From: Tolypothrix campylonemoides VB511288
GTDB taxonomy: Bacteria; Cyanobacteriota; Cyanobacteriia; Cyanobacteriales; Nostocaceae
DNA length: 33,549 bases
Reading direction: 5' to 3'
Assembly: GCA_000828075.3 (NCBI GenBank)
Contig: JXCB02000002.1
Coordinates: forward strand, 120,299 to 153,847
Under the pieces are notes generated by a model that worked only from the letters and a program-made list of their open reading frames with translations, did no database searches and was not told the origin of the DNA. The translations under genes were made by a program, and so were the position numbers. Of this stretch, positions 25,725 to 33,472 are shown one piece after another. Numbering within the stretch: the stretch's first letter is position 1; each line of letters opens with the position of its first letter.

Positions 25725-26402
25725 ATGTCTCAGGATAATAATTTTCGCTTAAATCTACCAGCCAATGTTTCTGTGCTGCGGATTTTAATTGTAGAAGATG
25801 ATCCGATGATGCAACTGGGGTTAGAACAGTCATTAATGGCTCATCCGCAGTTGGAGATTGTCGGACAAGCGGAAGATGGTTACTTGGGTGTGCAAGCAGC
25901 ACTCAAACTGAAACCCGGTTTGGTGGTGATGGATATTGGTTTACCTCGGTTGGATGGGATAGCTGCAACACAGCAAATTAAAGCAGCTTTGCCAGAAACT
26001 CATGTCGTGATGCTGACATCCCATCAAACAGATACCGAAATTATTGCTGCCTTGTCTAGCGGTGCGGATGCATATTGTATCAAAGGGGCGAGTGTAGAAC
26101 GACTTTTGAGTGCGATCGCCGCCGCAGTTGAAGGTGCAACCTATCTTGATCCCCAAATTGCAAGGCGAGTCATTGACAATCTCAAACCACCTTCTCCTAG
26201 TGGAAACGCAGCCAATTTATCTCAGCGCGAGTTAGAAGTGTTGAAACTGATGGTAGAAGGCTTAAGTAACCCAGAAATTGCAGAAAAGCTTTATTTGAGT
26301 CCGAATACTGTCAAAACTCATGTGCGCGGAATTATGAACAAATTATCTGTTGATGACCGCGTACAAGCAGCAGTTGTTGCATTGCGTTCTGGGTTAGTGT
26401 GA
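25725..26402 (+). CDS. NarL/FixJ-type response regulator
   Basis: 225 aa from ATG 25725. The receiver domain (about 18-135) has the acidic pair in IVEDDPMM, the phospho-acceptor D70 in VVMDIGLP, the Thr/Ser in VVMLTSHQ, and Lys in AYCIKGAS. The C-terminal LuxR-type HTH (about 160-222) has LSQRELEVLKLMVEGLSNPE and LSPNTVKTHVRGIMNKLSV. It is a phosphorylation-controlled DNA-binding regulator. No histidine kinase is adjacent, so the signal is unknown. The leader contains heptamer repeats. Confidence 0.95.
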   Translation: MSQDNNFRLNLPANVSVLRILIVEDDPMMQLGLEQSLMAHPQLEIVGQAEDGYLGVQAALKLKPGLVVMDIGLPRLDGIAATQQIKAALPETHVVMLTSHQTDTEIIAALSSGADAYCIKGASVERLLSAIAAAVEGATYLDPQIARRVIDNLKPPSPSGNAANLSQRELEVLKLMVEGLSNPEIAEKLYLSPNTVKTHVRGIMNKLSVDDRVQAAVVALRSGLV

Positions 26403-26421
26403 AAAGCAAATGACCACCCTA

Positions 26422-26449
26422 GGGACTGGGGACTGGGGACTGGGGACTG
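26422..26449 (+). repeat. Heptamer tandem repeat GGGACTG
   Basis: Four direct copies of GGGACTG immediately downstream of the response regulator gene. The sequence differs from the TTAGTCA array on the other side of the gene but has the same 7-bp period. Confidence 0.9.
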
Positions 26450-26572
26450 GGTGAAAAGCCTTTTTGTGTCTAGGTTTTATCATCTGTTAGCGTCGTACGC
26501 ACCTTGGCTGTTGCTATAAAATGCTCGATGACCATGAACAGCATTCCGCCTCCTTGGTAATTAGTTGTTTTC

Positions 26573-26603
26573 AAAAAACAGCCAGGAACAAAGGTTCCTG
26601 GCT
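26573..26603 (-). terminator. Rho-independent terminator of sodB
   Basis: Read on the minus strand, AGCCAGGAAC and GTTCCTGGCT form a perfect 10-bp stem (26580-26603 with a 4-nt loop), followed by G and six T. It lies about 85 nt after the sodB stop and points the right way. Confidence 0.85.
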
Positions 26604-26686
26604 CATAGTTTGCTGGCTTATAGGTTGAGCTAGTTAACAGAATTAAGCTATGGAAGAGAATTTATTCGCAAACAAGTTATGCCTGC

Positions 26687-27286
26687 TTATTTGGCTTTAG
26701 CGTACTGTTCAGCAACAAAATCCCAGTTAATCAGCTGGTCTACAAAAGTTTGCAGGTAGTCTGGACGACGATTTTGGTAATCCAGATAGTACGCGTGTTC
26801 CCACACATCAGCAGTTAACAAAGGAGTTTGACCACTGGTGATAGGGTTAGCAGCGTTGGGTGTTTTCACAACCTTGAGTTCACCGTTATCTACCACCAGC
26901 CAAGCGTAACCACTGCCAAACTGGGTTGCTCCGGCTTCTTTGAATTGTTTTTTGAATTCATCTAAGCTACCGAAGGAGGCATTGATTTTTTCAGCTAATT
27001 CCCCAGAGGGACTGCCACCGTCTTTCTTCAAAACATGCCAGTAGAAGGTGTGGTTCCACACTTGCGCGGCATTGTTGAATATACCAGCTTTAGACGAGTC
27101 ATTAGCAGTTGCCAATATGACTTCTTCCAGTGACTTGTTGGCAAGTTCTGTACCCTCGACAAGCTTGTTAAGGTTGGTAACGTAACCAGCGTGGTGCTTG
27201 TCGTGATGGAACTGTAGTGTCTGAGCCGAGATGAATGGCTCTAGAGCGTTGTAGTCGTATGGTAATGGGGGAAGTTCAAATGCCAT
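26687..27286 (-). CDS. sodB: Iron superoxide dismutase
   Basis: 199 aa from ATG 27286, the standard cytosolic SodB length. It converts superoxide to H2O2 and O2. Metal ligands H27 (LQFHHDKHH), H79 (WNHTFYW), D160 and H164 (DVWEHAYYLDY) are present. Iron rather than manganese type is indicated by the Gln in NNAAQVWNH (Q75) and by GATQFGSGYAWLV. There is no signal peptide or membrane anchor, which separates it from the membrane-bound Mn enzyme of these bacteria. It is downstream of the protease-nuclease gene on the same strand, 177 bp away, and has its own terminator. Confidence 0.97.
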   Translation of the reverse strand: MAFELPPLPYDYNALEPFISAQTLQFHHDKHHAGYVTNLNKLVEGTELANKSLEEVILATANDSSKAGIFNNAAQVWNHTFYWHVLKKDGGSPSGELAEKINASFGSLDEFKKQFKEAGATQFGSGYAWLVVDNGELKVVKTPNAANPITSGQTPLLTADVWEHAYYLDYQNRRPDYLQTFVDQLINWDFVAEQYAKAK

Positions 27287-27463
27287 TGTGTAAATCCTCT
27301 CTTTACCGTATCCAGTTTAGAGCTTATGTGGTAGCTCTGGAAATGACAGATTTGTGCTTGGCAGTTGTTGCTGCTTGGCACTGCAATATAAAACTTAACA
27401 ATCCGATTGTACTAGCAAATGTCGCTTTCATTGCCTCGTCAACAACTGGGATATGTTCATACT

Positions 27464-29617
27464 TCAGCCAATACCTAAGCGAAAATCAATTAAGTCTGCC
27501 CACTCTGGAAAATCAATGAGTGGATTGCGATTACCTTGCTTTTGGGAACTGGCGATCGCCGCATTTCTGTGTTTTTCATGTTCAGTCACTGGAAATTTTT
27601 TATGCCAGTCAAGTAATATTTCCAGGTTTTCTGGTTTGTACTCTTGATTAGAATTATTAATGAAACCAGGGTAACGTAGCAAAAAGTAAAGAGTTGCCCG
27701 TGCTGCTTCCCCTTTACCAAAGCCTGGTTCAAACTTTTTACCTTCTGATTTCCCACAATTGCTGCGGATTGCTTCTTCAAAATCAGGAAAATCAGTGAAG
27801 GGACTATTGCTTCGGAAGGAGTTACACTGTGTTTCACACGCAAATAAATGGTGCAAATCGCCTCTCATAGGCGAAGCTTTGTCAAACCATGACTGCGGAA
27901 CTACATGTTCGCAGTTGAAAGGTAAATCTGCTTCAAGAACATTTACATTTTCTATGAGTTTTGCTGTCGTGAGTGACTCTCTCAGCATGATTTCTTGCAA
28001 ACGAGATGCCCGCATTTTTTCTATCTGCAAGTCCTCTTGAATAATTTGTTCTGGTGTAAACTCAAGTTGCGAGTAAATACTTCTAATCTTTAAATCCGGT
28101 TGTAAATCTACCCAAGGATATAAATGTTGTTTTGGGTCATATGATAACCGTTTTGTGTGAGTTGTCTTGAGTAACTGCTGTAGGCGGTTATACAATTGAG
28201 ACTTATTTAACGAATTGAGTTCTGAAAGGATTTCACTGTAGTATTGATCGCGATCGCGCTTATCTTGAGCTTCATCATAGTAAGAAATTTCTCCTTGGCG
28301 CAGGCGCTGTAATTGTCTGAGTTCTGCCTGTAATTCAGAATCGCCTTCAATATCTGGTAGTTCAACATCAGGTGGCTGAGTTTTGGGAATTTGTGAATCT
28401 GGAGTTTGATTTACTGTTACCGAAGGAAGTTCAGCAGATGAAGCGATGGTTCCTGCTGCGGCGCTTTGGGTGATCGCCGCTTGTCCAAAACTCACACTAA
28501 CTTGAAGAGGAATCGTCCAGGTAACAGTACCGTTATTTATGTTATTATTCATTGTTTGCTTGTCATTAATACTAGGTACGATAGGCTTTAGCGGTTGGCT
28601 TCCATCAAACAACTGAGACCGCAAATTGCGTTGAATCTGAGAGAGATTTTGCTGCTTTTTAATGTCTTCAACGATTCGACTGACACGAACTCCTTCATTA
28701 GCTATCCAAGCAATGCGGTCTTCTCCCATTGCTGGAGTCCAGATACTTCCGTCAATCGTTAAGTAGTTACCTTGCTCATCCATTTTGGGAACTCCTGAAT
28801 GATGGAGTCCCACAACTTCCCACTGATCATTAAATACAGGAGAACCGGAAGATCCCGGCGCTGTGTCGGTTTGATAATGCAGGAAATCATCTAACAAATC
28901 GACTAATTGATTTTCCCTCAAGGCGACTTGCTTCGGTTCCCCTCCTGGATGTTGAATAATGTTAAGATATTCCCCTAATATGACTTTGCCTTGCTCTTCA
29001 ATCAAAGGATTCCAGCCAAACTGACTTAACGGAATACCATTTGATTTTTCCTTAACAGCAACTAGACTATAGTCAAGCTGTTTATTAGTAATAAAAAAAG
29101 TCATCGGATCTAATTCATAGACAGAGGTTTGCAACATCTCTCCATCTGTGCTGCTTTGATAATTAAATTCTGCCGAAGCTGAGGTCGCCTCTTCTATTGA
29201 AGATAGAACATGATTGTTAGTGAGTAGCAGACGAGGGGAAACCATGCAGCCAGTTCCGTATCCTATCACTTTCCCACTACGGCTACGTAAAATAATGCGA
29301 CAAATAGACTGCGATACCCGCAACCCGTATTCTAAGTAAGAAATGCTCATTAAATCTCTTTGACCAAGGATACGCTCTTGGACAATGCGATTAAACTCCT
29401 CAGTAGATAAATTATCTATGGAGATTTTGGCAGCTGACAATAGTGAAGTCGCTACAGGATTACGAGCAATTCTCTCTAAACGCCTGTTGACACGTTCTGG
29501 TGTATCTACATTGAGAACCGAACCAAGTGAAAGTTTACGAAAGTTGCGATCGCGAGATGCAGAACGCGTTTGATATCGTTCTATGGTTTCTTGAATGATC
29601 TGCTGAGGAAGAACCAT
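27464..29617 (-). CDS. Trypsin-like serine protease fused to an EndA/endonuclease I-type nuclease
   Basis: 717 aa from ATG 29617. Residues 1-100 are a basic, helical N-terminal region of unknown family. Residues about 105-310 are a trypsin-like (Trypsin_2) protease with an intact triad: H136 in LLTNNHVL, D182 in LDYSLVAV and S257 in APGSSGSPVF. Residues about 310-440 are a Q/P-rich linker. Residues about 440-717 match the endonuclease I family (EndA/NucM/Vvn): FNCEHVVPQSWF (567-578), GDLHHLFACETQCNSFRSN (586-604), FGKGEAARATLYFLLRYP (633-650), and GNRNPLIDFPEW (695-706), so metal-binding and catalytic residues appear intact. No signal peptide is visible, unlike the usual exported EndA enzymes, so a cytosolic nuclease would need control. 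Autoproteolytic activation is my inference. Confidence 0.9.
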   Translation of the reverse strand: MVLPQQIIQETIERYQTRSASRDRNFRKLSLGSVLNVDTPERVNRRLERIARNPVATSLLSAAKISIDNLSTEEFNRIVQERILGQRDLMSISYLEYGLRVSQSICRIILRSRSGKVIGYGTGCMVSPRLLLTNNHVLSSIEEATSASAEFNYQSSTDGEMLQTSVYELDPMTFFITNKQLDYSLVAVKEKSNGIPLSQFGWNPLIEEQGKVILGEYLNIIQHPGGEPKQVALRENQLVDLLDDFLHYQTDTAPGSSGSPVFNDQWEVVGLHHSGVPKMDEQGNYLTIDGSIWTPAMGEDRIAWIANEGVRVSRIVEDIKKQQNLSQIQRNLRSQLFDGSQPLKPIVPSINDKQTMNNNINNGTVTWTIPLQVSVSFGQAAITQSAAAGTIASSAELPSVTVNQTPDSQIPKTQPPDVELPDIEGDSELQAELRQLQRLRQGEISYYDEAQDKRDRDQYYSEILSELNSLNKSQLYNRLQQLLKTTHTKRLSYDPKQHLYPWVDLQPDLKIRSIYSQLEFTPEQIIQEDLQIEKMRASRLQEIMLRESLTTAKLIENVNVLEADLPFNCEHVVPQSWFDKASPMRGDLHHLFACETQCNSFRSNSPFTDFPDFEEAIRSNCGKSEGKKFEPGFGKGEAARATLYFLLRYPGFINNSNQEYKPENLEILLDWHKKFPVTEHEKHRNAAIASSQKQGNRNPLIDFPEWADLIDFRLGIG

Positions 29618-30045
29618 TGAGAAATCCTTAAGTACAAACGTTTATAAATTCGTAACGTTATCTGTGCTGGAAACAAAAGTTGGCAAGAAGCACTCTTTAC
29701 TCTTACTACAAGCAACTCTCGAATCTTTACGGACTTATGCACTCCTGTACTTAGTTCGGTGACTTTTGAGAATCTCAGGACTTACGCGAAATAAACGTTT
29801 TGTAGCCGTAATTCATAAATTGCCCCTACGTAAATTTGTTGTTTCCGACATTTTCTGGGTAAGTCCTGAATCTCTTTCACATTATCATTTCTTGAACTTA
29901 AATTTGATTTATAAAGTTAATCTTTTGACTTCCTTCCAACAGAAAATTACCTATTTTTCTCCAAGGTTAAAATTAAGTAAACCCTACGTTAACCTTAGCT
30001 TTTTCCCTTTTTTGTTGTAGGTATTCTTTGGGGGAAAAAGGAGTA
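29618..30045. other. Intergenic region with a 95-bp inverted-repeat element
   Basis: No gene is supported. TCAGGACTTAC (29775-29785) and GTAAGTCCTGA (29859-29869) are perfect 11-bp inverted repeats bounding about 95 bp, possibly a small mobile or extragenic repeat. Related AGGACTTA-type words appear at 29729 and 7902. The segment upstream of 29770 would hold the promoter of the protease-nuclease gene. Confidence 0.5.
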
Positions 30046-30196
30046 ATATTATGTCCGCTTAATTACTTATAATTCCTGTTTTACCTCACCCCAACCCTCT
30101 CCTTAAAAAGGAGAGGATGCCGTTCGGCGAAGCCGTCCCGAAGGGTAGGCGGGTGAGGTTGTTCGTTTTTTACAAGTGTTTCTGCGGACATGATAT
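30046..30196. mobile_element. MITE-like element with 13-bp terminal inverted repeats
   Basis: The left end ATATTATGTCCGC (30046-30058) and right end GCGGACATGATAT (30184-30196) are inverted copies with one mismatch. The 151-bp body has no ORF and contains a nested hairpin: CCTCACCC (30084-30091) with GGGTGAGG (30151-30158), inner arms CTCTCCTT with AAGGAGAG. A related partial copy is at 18548-18644. It is probably a non-autonomous element mobilised in trans. Confidence 0.65.
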
Positions 30197-30221
30197 AAAT
30201 GCATAGGGTAGATTAAAACAA

Positions 30222-30251
30222 AGTAACGCACCATAAAAATGGTACGTTACT
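30222..30251 (-). terminator. Likely terminator after DUF3891 gene
   Basis: AGTAACG-C-ACCAT pairs with ATGGT-A-CGTTACT (30222-30234 with 30239-30251), 12 bp with one internal mismatch and an AAAA loop. On the minus strand it is followed by TTGTTTT. It lies 37 bases after the DUF3891 stop. Confidence 0.65.
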
Positions 30252-30287
30252 AAAATTTAATCTTTACTTTATAAATGACTGCTAAAG

Positions 30288-31010
30288 CTACCGAACAAAA
30301 GTCCACTCTAAGGTTTTTATCGGTGCTGTTTGAAGCGCTTGTGTGAGTTCTTCGTTACTCTCAAACTTCAATTGCTGTAGGTAGGTGGCTTCGACATTGA
30401 CAGTAAACTTATCTTCAAGGAAGGGCCAGGGTTTTACTGTTACCCCATCAGCATACTCTATCACATCGTAGCGGTTGCCGTCTGGCAGAGTCGCAATTTC
30501 TAAGGCACGTTCACCCACAGGTAACACGTGGTTGCAGAGGATGAGTGAAAGGCGATCGCACCATTGAAAAAACTCATAAGCTTGCGCTGCTTCGTCTTTT
30601 GTAATATTCAATTCCTTTCGCCATTGCTCTTGATTCTGAAGTTGTTTGTCTAAAAAGCTATCCAACTCTGGTGATTCTCCGCGCTTACCTTCATTAAGAA
30701 AGCTCATATGCATAGAAATTAGCATAGCTACCCATCGTCCGCGATATCGGGCATTTTGTGTAAGTTGCCACAACTTGTTTACATCAGTTCCCTTGGCTAG
30801 GGTAAAATCTAGCGGTGCGCCAGCCTCAGTGAGGTGATTGCCTTCCCATTCCTTTTCCAAATCGTCGTGATGGGAAATTGCTGCAATTGTCTCCAGCCAA
30901 CGCAGCGGGCGTTTTTCTGGATGCCAATGTCCCGCTATTTGAGCAGCAAGTAAAGCGTGGGCGCGATGGTAAATAACTTCCCATCCTTTCTCATGTAAAT
31001 TAGCAATCAT
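30288..31010 (-). CDS. DUF3891 family protein
   Basis: 240 aa from ATG 31010. The N-terminus (GWEVIYHRAHALLAAQIAGH) and the AAISHHDDLEKEWEGN segment are the conserved features of DUF3891. The closely spaced His and Asp residues (H15, H17, H28, HHDD at about 47-50) look like an HD-type metal site, but no activity is known to me. There is no signal peptide or membrane segment. It is divergent from the ABC permease gene, with 100 bp between the starts. Confidence 0.85.
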   Translation of the reverse strand: MIANLHEKGWEVIYHRAHALLAAQIAGHWHPEKRPLRWLETIAAISHHDDLEKEWEGNHLTEAGAPLDFTLAKGTDVNKLWQLTQNARYRGRWVAMLISMHMSFLNEGKRGESPELDSFLDKQLQNQEQWRKELNITKDEAAQAYEFFQWCDRLSLILCNHVLPVGERALEIATLPDGNRYDVIEYADGVTVKPWPFLEDKFTVNVEATYLQQLKFESNEELTQALQTAPIKTLEWTFVR

Positions 31011-31110
31011 GAATTAGGCTTAATGGCTTGTGTAATATTAATTTGCTCTTTCATTTTGCACTTATCCAAAGCGGTAATTCATCCCTCAACAGCACGAAAA
31101 AAAGCATCCT

Positions 31111-32016
31111 ATGAATAGATTGACAGCCAAAGATTGGGTTCTGATCTCACAGCGACTGACTCCTTACTTATTTTTGCTACCGGCAATGGTTATCTTGGCA
31201 TTAACCGTCTTTTGGCCCGCACTGCAAGCGTTTTACCTCAGCTTTACCCGCTACGAATATGACTTGACTCAGATGCCGCAATGGGTAGGTTTTGCCAACT
31301 TCCAGCGCTTGTGGAAAGATCCAGTTTTTTGGCAAACCTTGGTTAACACCTTGCTGTACCTTGTGGGTGTCGTACCAATCTTAGTTATTGCTCCCTTAGC
31401 ACTGGCAATTTTAGTCAATCAGAAACTGCGTGGAATGCACTGGTTTCGAGCTGCATACTACACGCCAGTAGTCATTTCAATGGTCGTTGCAGGAATTGCC
31501 TGGAAATGGCTGTACGCAGAAAATGGCTTACTCAATCAGTTGCTCAAGGGTATTTTCCCTGAAGGAATTCCTTGGCTTACGAGTCCCCGCTTTGCATTGT
31601 ACAGCGTGATGGCTGTGACTATATGGAAAGGATTAGGCTACTACATGGTAATTTATCTAGCTGGGCTGCAATCCATCCCCACTGATATCTACGAAGCTGC
31701 AGCAATTGATGGCTCAGACGGTGTCCGTAAGCATTGGGATATCACCGTACCTTTGATGAAACCATATATAGCTCTGGTTGCTGTGATTTCCGCTATTTCT
31801 GCCACGAAGGTGTTTGAAGAAGTTTACATCATGACCCAAGGCGGACCACGCAATAGCTCGAAAACAATTGTTTACTATTTATATGAACAAGCATTTACAA
31901 ATTTGGAAATTAGCTATGCTTGCACAATTGGGTTAGTGCTATTCCTGATCATTTTAGGGCTATCTGTTGTGCGATTAATGATTAATCAACAAGGTAGTGA
32001 TAATATCACAGCATAA
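31111..32016 (+). CDS. Sugar ABC transporter permease (MalF/UgpA type)
   Basis: 301 aa from ATG 31111. Six membrane helices are visible, starting with LTPYLFLLPAMVILALTVFW. The ATPase-contact EAA motif is at about 194-217 (EAAAIDGSDGVRKHWDITVP). FEEVYIMTQGGP near residue 237 is typical of the carbohydrate-uptake-1 family. It would form an inner-membrane channel with a second permease and a MalK-like ATPase, taking substrate from a periplasmic binding protein. None of these partners is in the window; after the stop come toxin-antitoxin remnants and repeats. Substrate unknown. Confidence 0.95.
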   Translation: MNRLTAKDWVLISQRLTPYLFLLPAMVILALTVFWPALQAFYLSFTRYEYDLTQMPQWVGFANFQRLWKDPVFWQTLVNTLLYLVGVVPILVIAPLALAILVNQKLRGMHWFRAAYYTPVVISMVVAGIAWKWLYAENGLLNQLLKGIFPEGIPWLTSPRFALYSVMAVTIWKGLGYYMVIYLAGLQSIPTDIYEAAAIDGSDGVRKHWDITVPLMKPYIALVAVISAISATKVFEEVYIMTQGGPRNSSKTIVYYLYEQAFTNLEISYACTIGLVLFLIILGLSVVRLMINQQGSDNITA

Positions 32017-32103
32017 GTTAGCTTTGTCTGCAACTAATAATGAATAGCTTACAGCAGTATGAAACCACACTGTCGCCCCCTTAACACAAGTAAGAAGGTT
32101 TTT

Positions 32104-32133
32104 CTTTTTGCTCAGGCGGTAGGGCTGTTTCAT
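32104..32133 (-). pseudogene. parE: N-terminal stub of a ParE-type toxin
   Basis: ATG 32133 overlaps the ParD stop (TAATG) and reads MKQPYRLSKK, a normal ParE/RelE-superfamily N-terminus. It then continues as KNLLTCVKGATVW, with no ParE similarity, running antisense into the ABC permease gene. The toxin fold is therefore missing beyond about ten residues, apparently by a deletion. The assignment depends on the short match and on the overlap with ParD. Confidence 0.65.
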
Positions 32134-32411
32134 TACTCTGCTGTTGTGCGTTTACGGTACGCTGAACGGATACGCGCCAGAACGTGTTCTGCCGGAACCC
32201 CCAACGTTGCATCGGCGGCACATTCGTCATAGCTGTTGATAACTTCCTCTTGCAGCCACTTCTCAACAGCGGCGTCACGCGCCTGGAGGATACGCAGACC
32301 ATCTCGAATGACCTCGCTTTCCGTGGCGTATTCGCCAGAGGTGACTTTAGCCTTGACCATCTCCATCATGTCATGAGGCAAGGTAATCGTGAGGGGTTGT
32401 GTCTTTCTCAT
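32133..32411 (-). CDS. parD: ParD-type ribbon-helix-helix antitoxin
   Basis: 92 aa from ATG 32411 (MRKTQPLTITLPHDMMEMVK); a longer TTG start at 32459 would run through the operator and is rejected. The N-terminal beta strand and helices (TITLPHDMMEMVKAKVTSGE, then YATESEVIRDGLRIL) form the RHH DNA-binding fold. The C-terminal part (EKWLQEEVINSYDECAADAT) is the toxin-neutralising region. It should bind the palindrome just upstream and repress its own operon. The toxin partner is only a stub, so it is an orphan antitoxin here. Confidence 0.9.
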   Translation of the reverse strand: MRKTQPLTITLPHDMMEMVKAKVTSGEYATESEVIRDGLRILQARDAAVEKWLQEEVINSYDECAADATLGVPAEHVLARIRSAYRKRTTAE

Positions 32412-32426
32412 AGGAACCAGTTGACT

Positions 32427-32453
32427 AAAGTGTATGATTAAATCATACACTTT
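32427..32453 (-). promoter_or_regulatory. 27-bp palindromic operator of parD
   Basis: AAAGTGTATGATT (32427-32439) and AATCATACACTTT (32441-32453) are perfect inverted repeats around one central base, ending 15 nt before the parD start codon. Position and symmetry fit the autoregulatory operator of an RHH antitoxin. Confidence 0.8.
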
Positions 32454-32494
32454 GAGCAATCATTGTAAAGCTCAAAATGACTGCTCTTTTTTCC

Positions 32495-33434
32495 TTTCAC
32501 CTTATATTGAAAAATTTTTCTAAATCATGTAAACGCACCTGTACAAGCGATCGCTCTCCTTACACTGCACTTTGGGCGATCGCTCTTTGAACCTCAAAAA
32601 TCGCTCAACTTTCACCTTATATTGAAAAATTTATCTAAATCATGTAGGCGCACCTGTACAAGCGATCGCCTTCCTTACACTGGACTTGGGGCGATCGCTC
32701 TTTGAACCTCAAAAATCGCTCAACTTTCACCTTATATTGAAAAATTTATCTAAATCATATACGCACACCTGTGCAGGCGATCGCTCTCCTAACACTGCAC
32801 TTGCGGCGATCGCCTTCCTTACACTGGACTTGGGGCGATCGCTCTTTGAACCTCAAAAATCGCCCAACTTTCACCTTTGACCTTATATTGAAAAATTTAT
32901 CTAAATCATGTACGCGCACCTGTACAGGCGTGAGCCTTCCTTACACTGGACTTGGGGCGATCGCTCTTTGAACCTCAAAAATCGCCCAACTTTCACCTTT
33001 GACCTTATATTGAAAAATTTATCTAAATCATATACGCACACCTGTGCAGGCGATCGCTCTCCTAACACTGCACTTGCGGCGATCGCCTTCCTTACACTGG
33101 ACTTGGGGCGATCGCTCTTTGAACCTCAAAAATCGCCCAACTTTCACCTTTGACCTTATATTGAAAAATTTATCTAAATCATGTACGCGCACCTGTACAG
33201 GCGTGAGCCTTCCTTACACTGGACTTGGGGCGATCGCTCTTTGAACCTCAAAAATCGCCCAACTTTCACCGTATATTGAACAATTTTTTTACATCATGTA
33301 CCCGCGCCTGTGCAGGCGTGAGCCTTCCTTACACTGCACTTCGGGCGATCGCTCTTTGAACCTCAAAAATCGCCCAACTTTCACCTTATATTGAAAAATT
33401 TTTCTACATTATGTACAAAGCACCTGTACAGGCG
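32495..33434. repeat. HIP1-rich tandem repeat array, about eight units
   Basis: Units start with TTTCACC at 32495, 32610, 32725, 32869, 32991, 33142, 33264 and 33379, with lengths 115, 115, 144, 122, 151, 122 and 115 bp and a last partial unit. Each carries TTATATTGAAAAATTT or a close form, CACCTGTACA, one to three GCGATCGC sites, and CTCTTTGAACCTCAAAAATC. I count 13 GCGATCGC in about 0.94 kb. Units 3-4 and 5-6 repeat with a 273-bp period almost without change. Units abut without unique spacers. Short open frames through it (GRSLFEPQKS) only reflect the repeat. The array is cut at 33434 by adapter sequence, so its real length is unknown. Confidence 0.95.
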
Positions 33435-33472
33435 CTGTCTCTTATACACATCTAGATGTGTATAAGAGACAT
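33435..33472. other. Two head-to-head Tn5 mosaic ends (Nextera adapter), chimeric junction
   Basis: CTGTCTCTTATACACATCT (33435-33453) is the exact 19-bp Tn5 mosaic end, directly followed by its inverted copy AGATGTGTATAAGAGACA (33454-33471), lacking only the last G. No transposase or cargo lies between. This is the mark of a tagmentation adapter kept in the assembly, not of a natural transposon. Sequence left and right of it need not be adjacent in the genome. Confidence 0.95.

Noticed and set aside
27235-27519. Open frame overlapping the sodB start and the end of the protease-nuclease gene
   Set aside because: It is antisense to both genes and resembles no protein family.
29766-30020. 84-aa plus-strand open frame
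   Set aside because: It spans an inverted repeat and AT-rich DNA, with no domain or ribosome site.
32686-33244. Short overlapping plus-strand open frames (GRSLFEPQKSPNFHL and similar)
   Set aside because: They mirror the tandem repeat, have no ribosome sites and encode no known domain.
32495-33434. Possible CRISPR array
   Set aside because: Units of 115-151 bp touch each other with no unique spacers and no cas genes are present; it is an ordinary tandem repeat.
33435-33472. A natural Tn5/IS50 insertion
   Set aside because: Only two abutting mosaic ends are present, without transposase, cargo or target duplication; adapter carry-over explains it fully.
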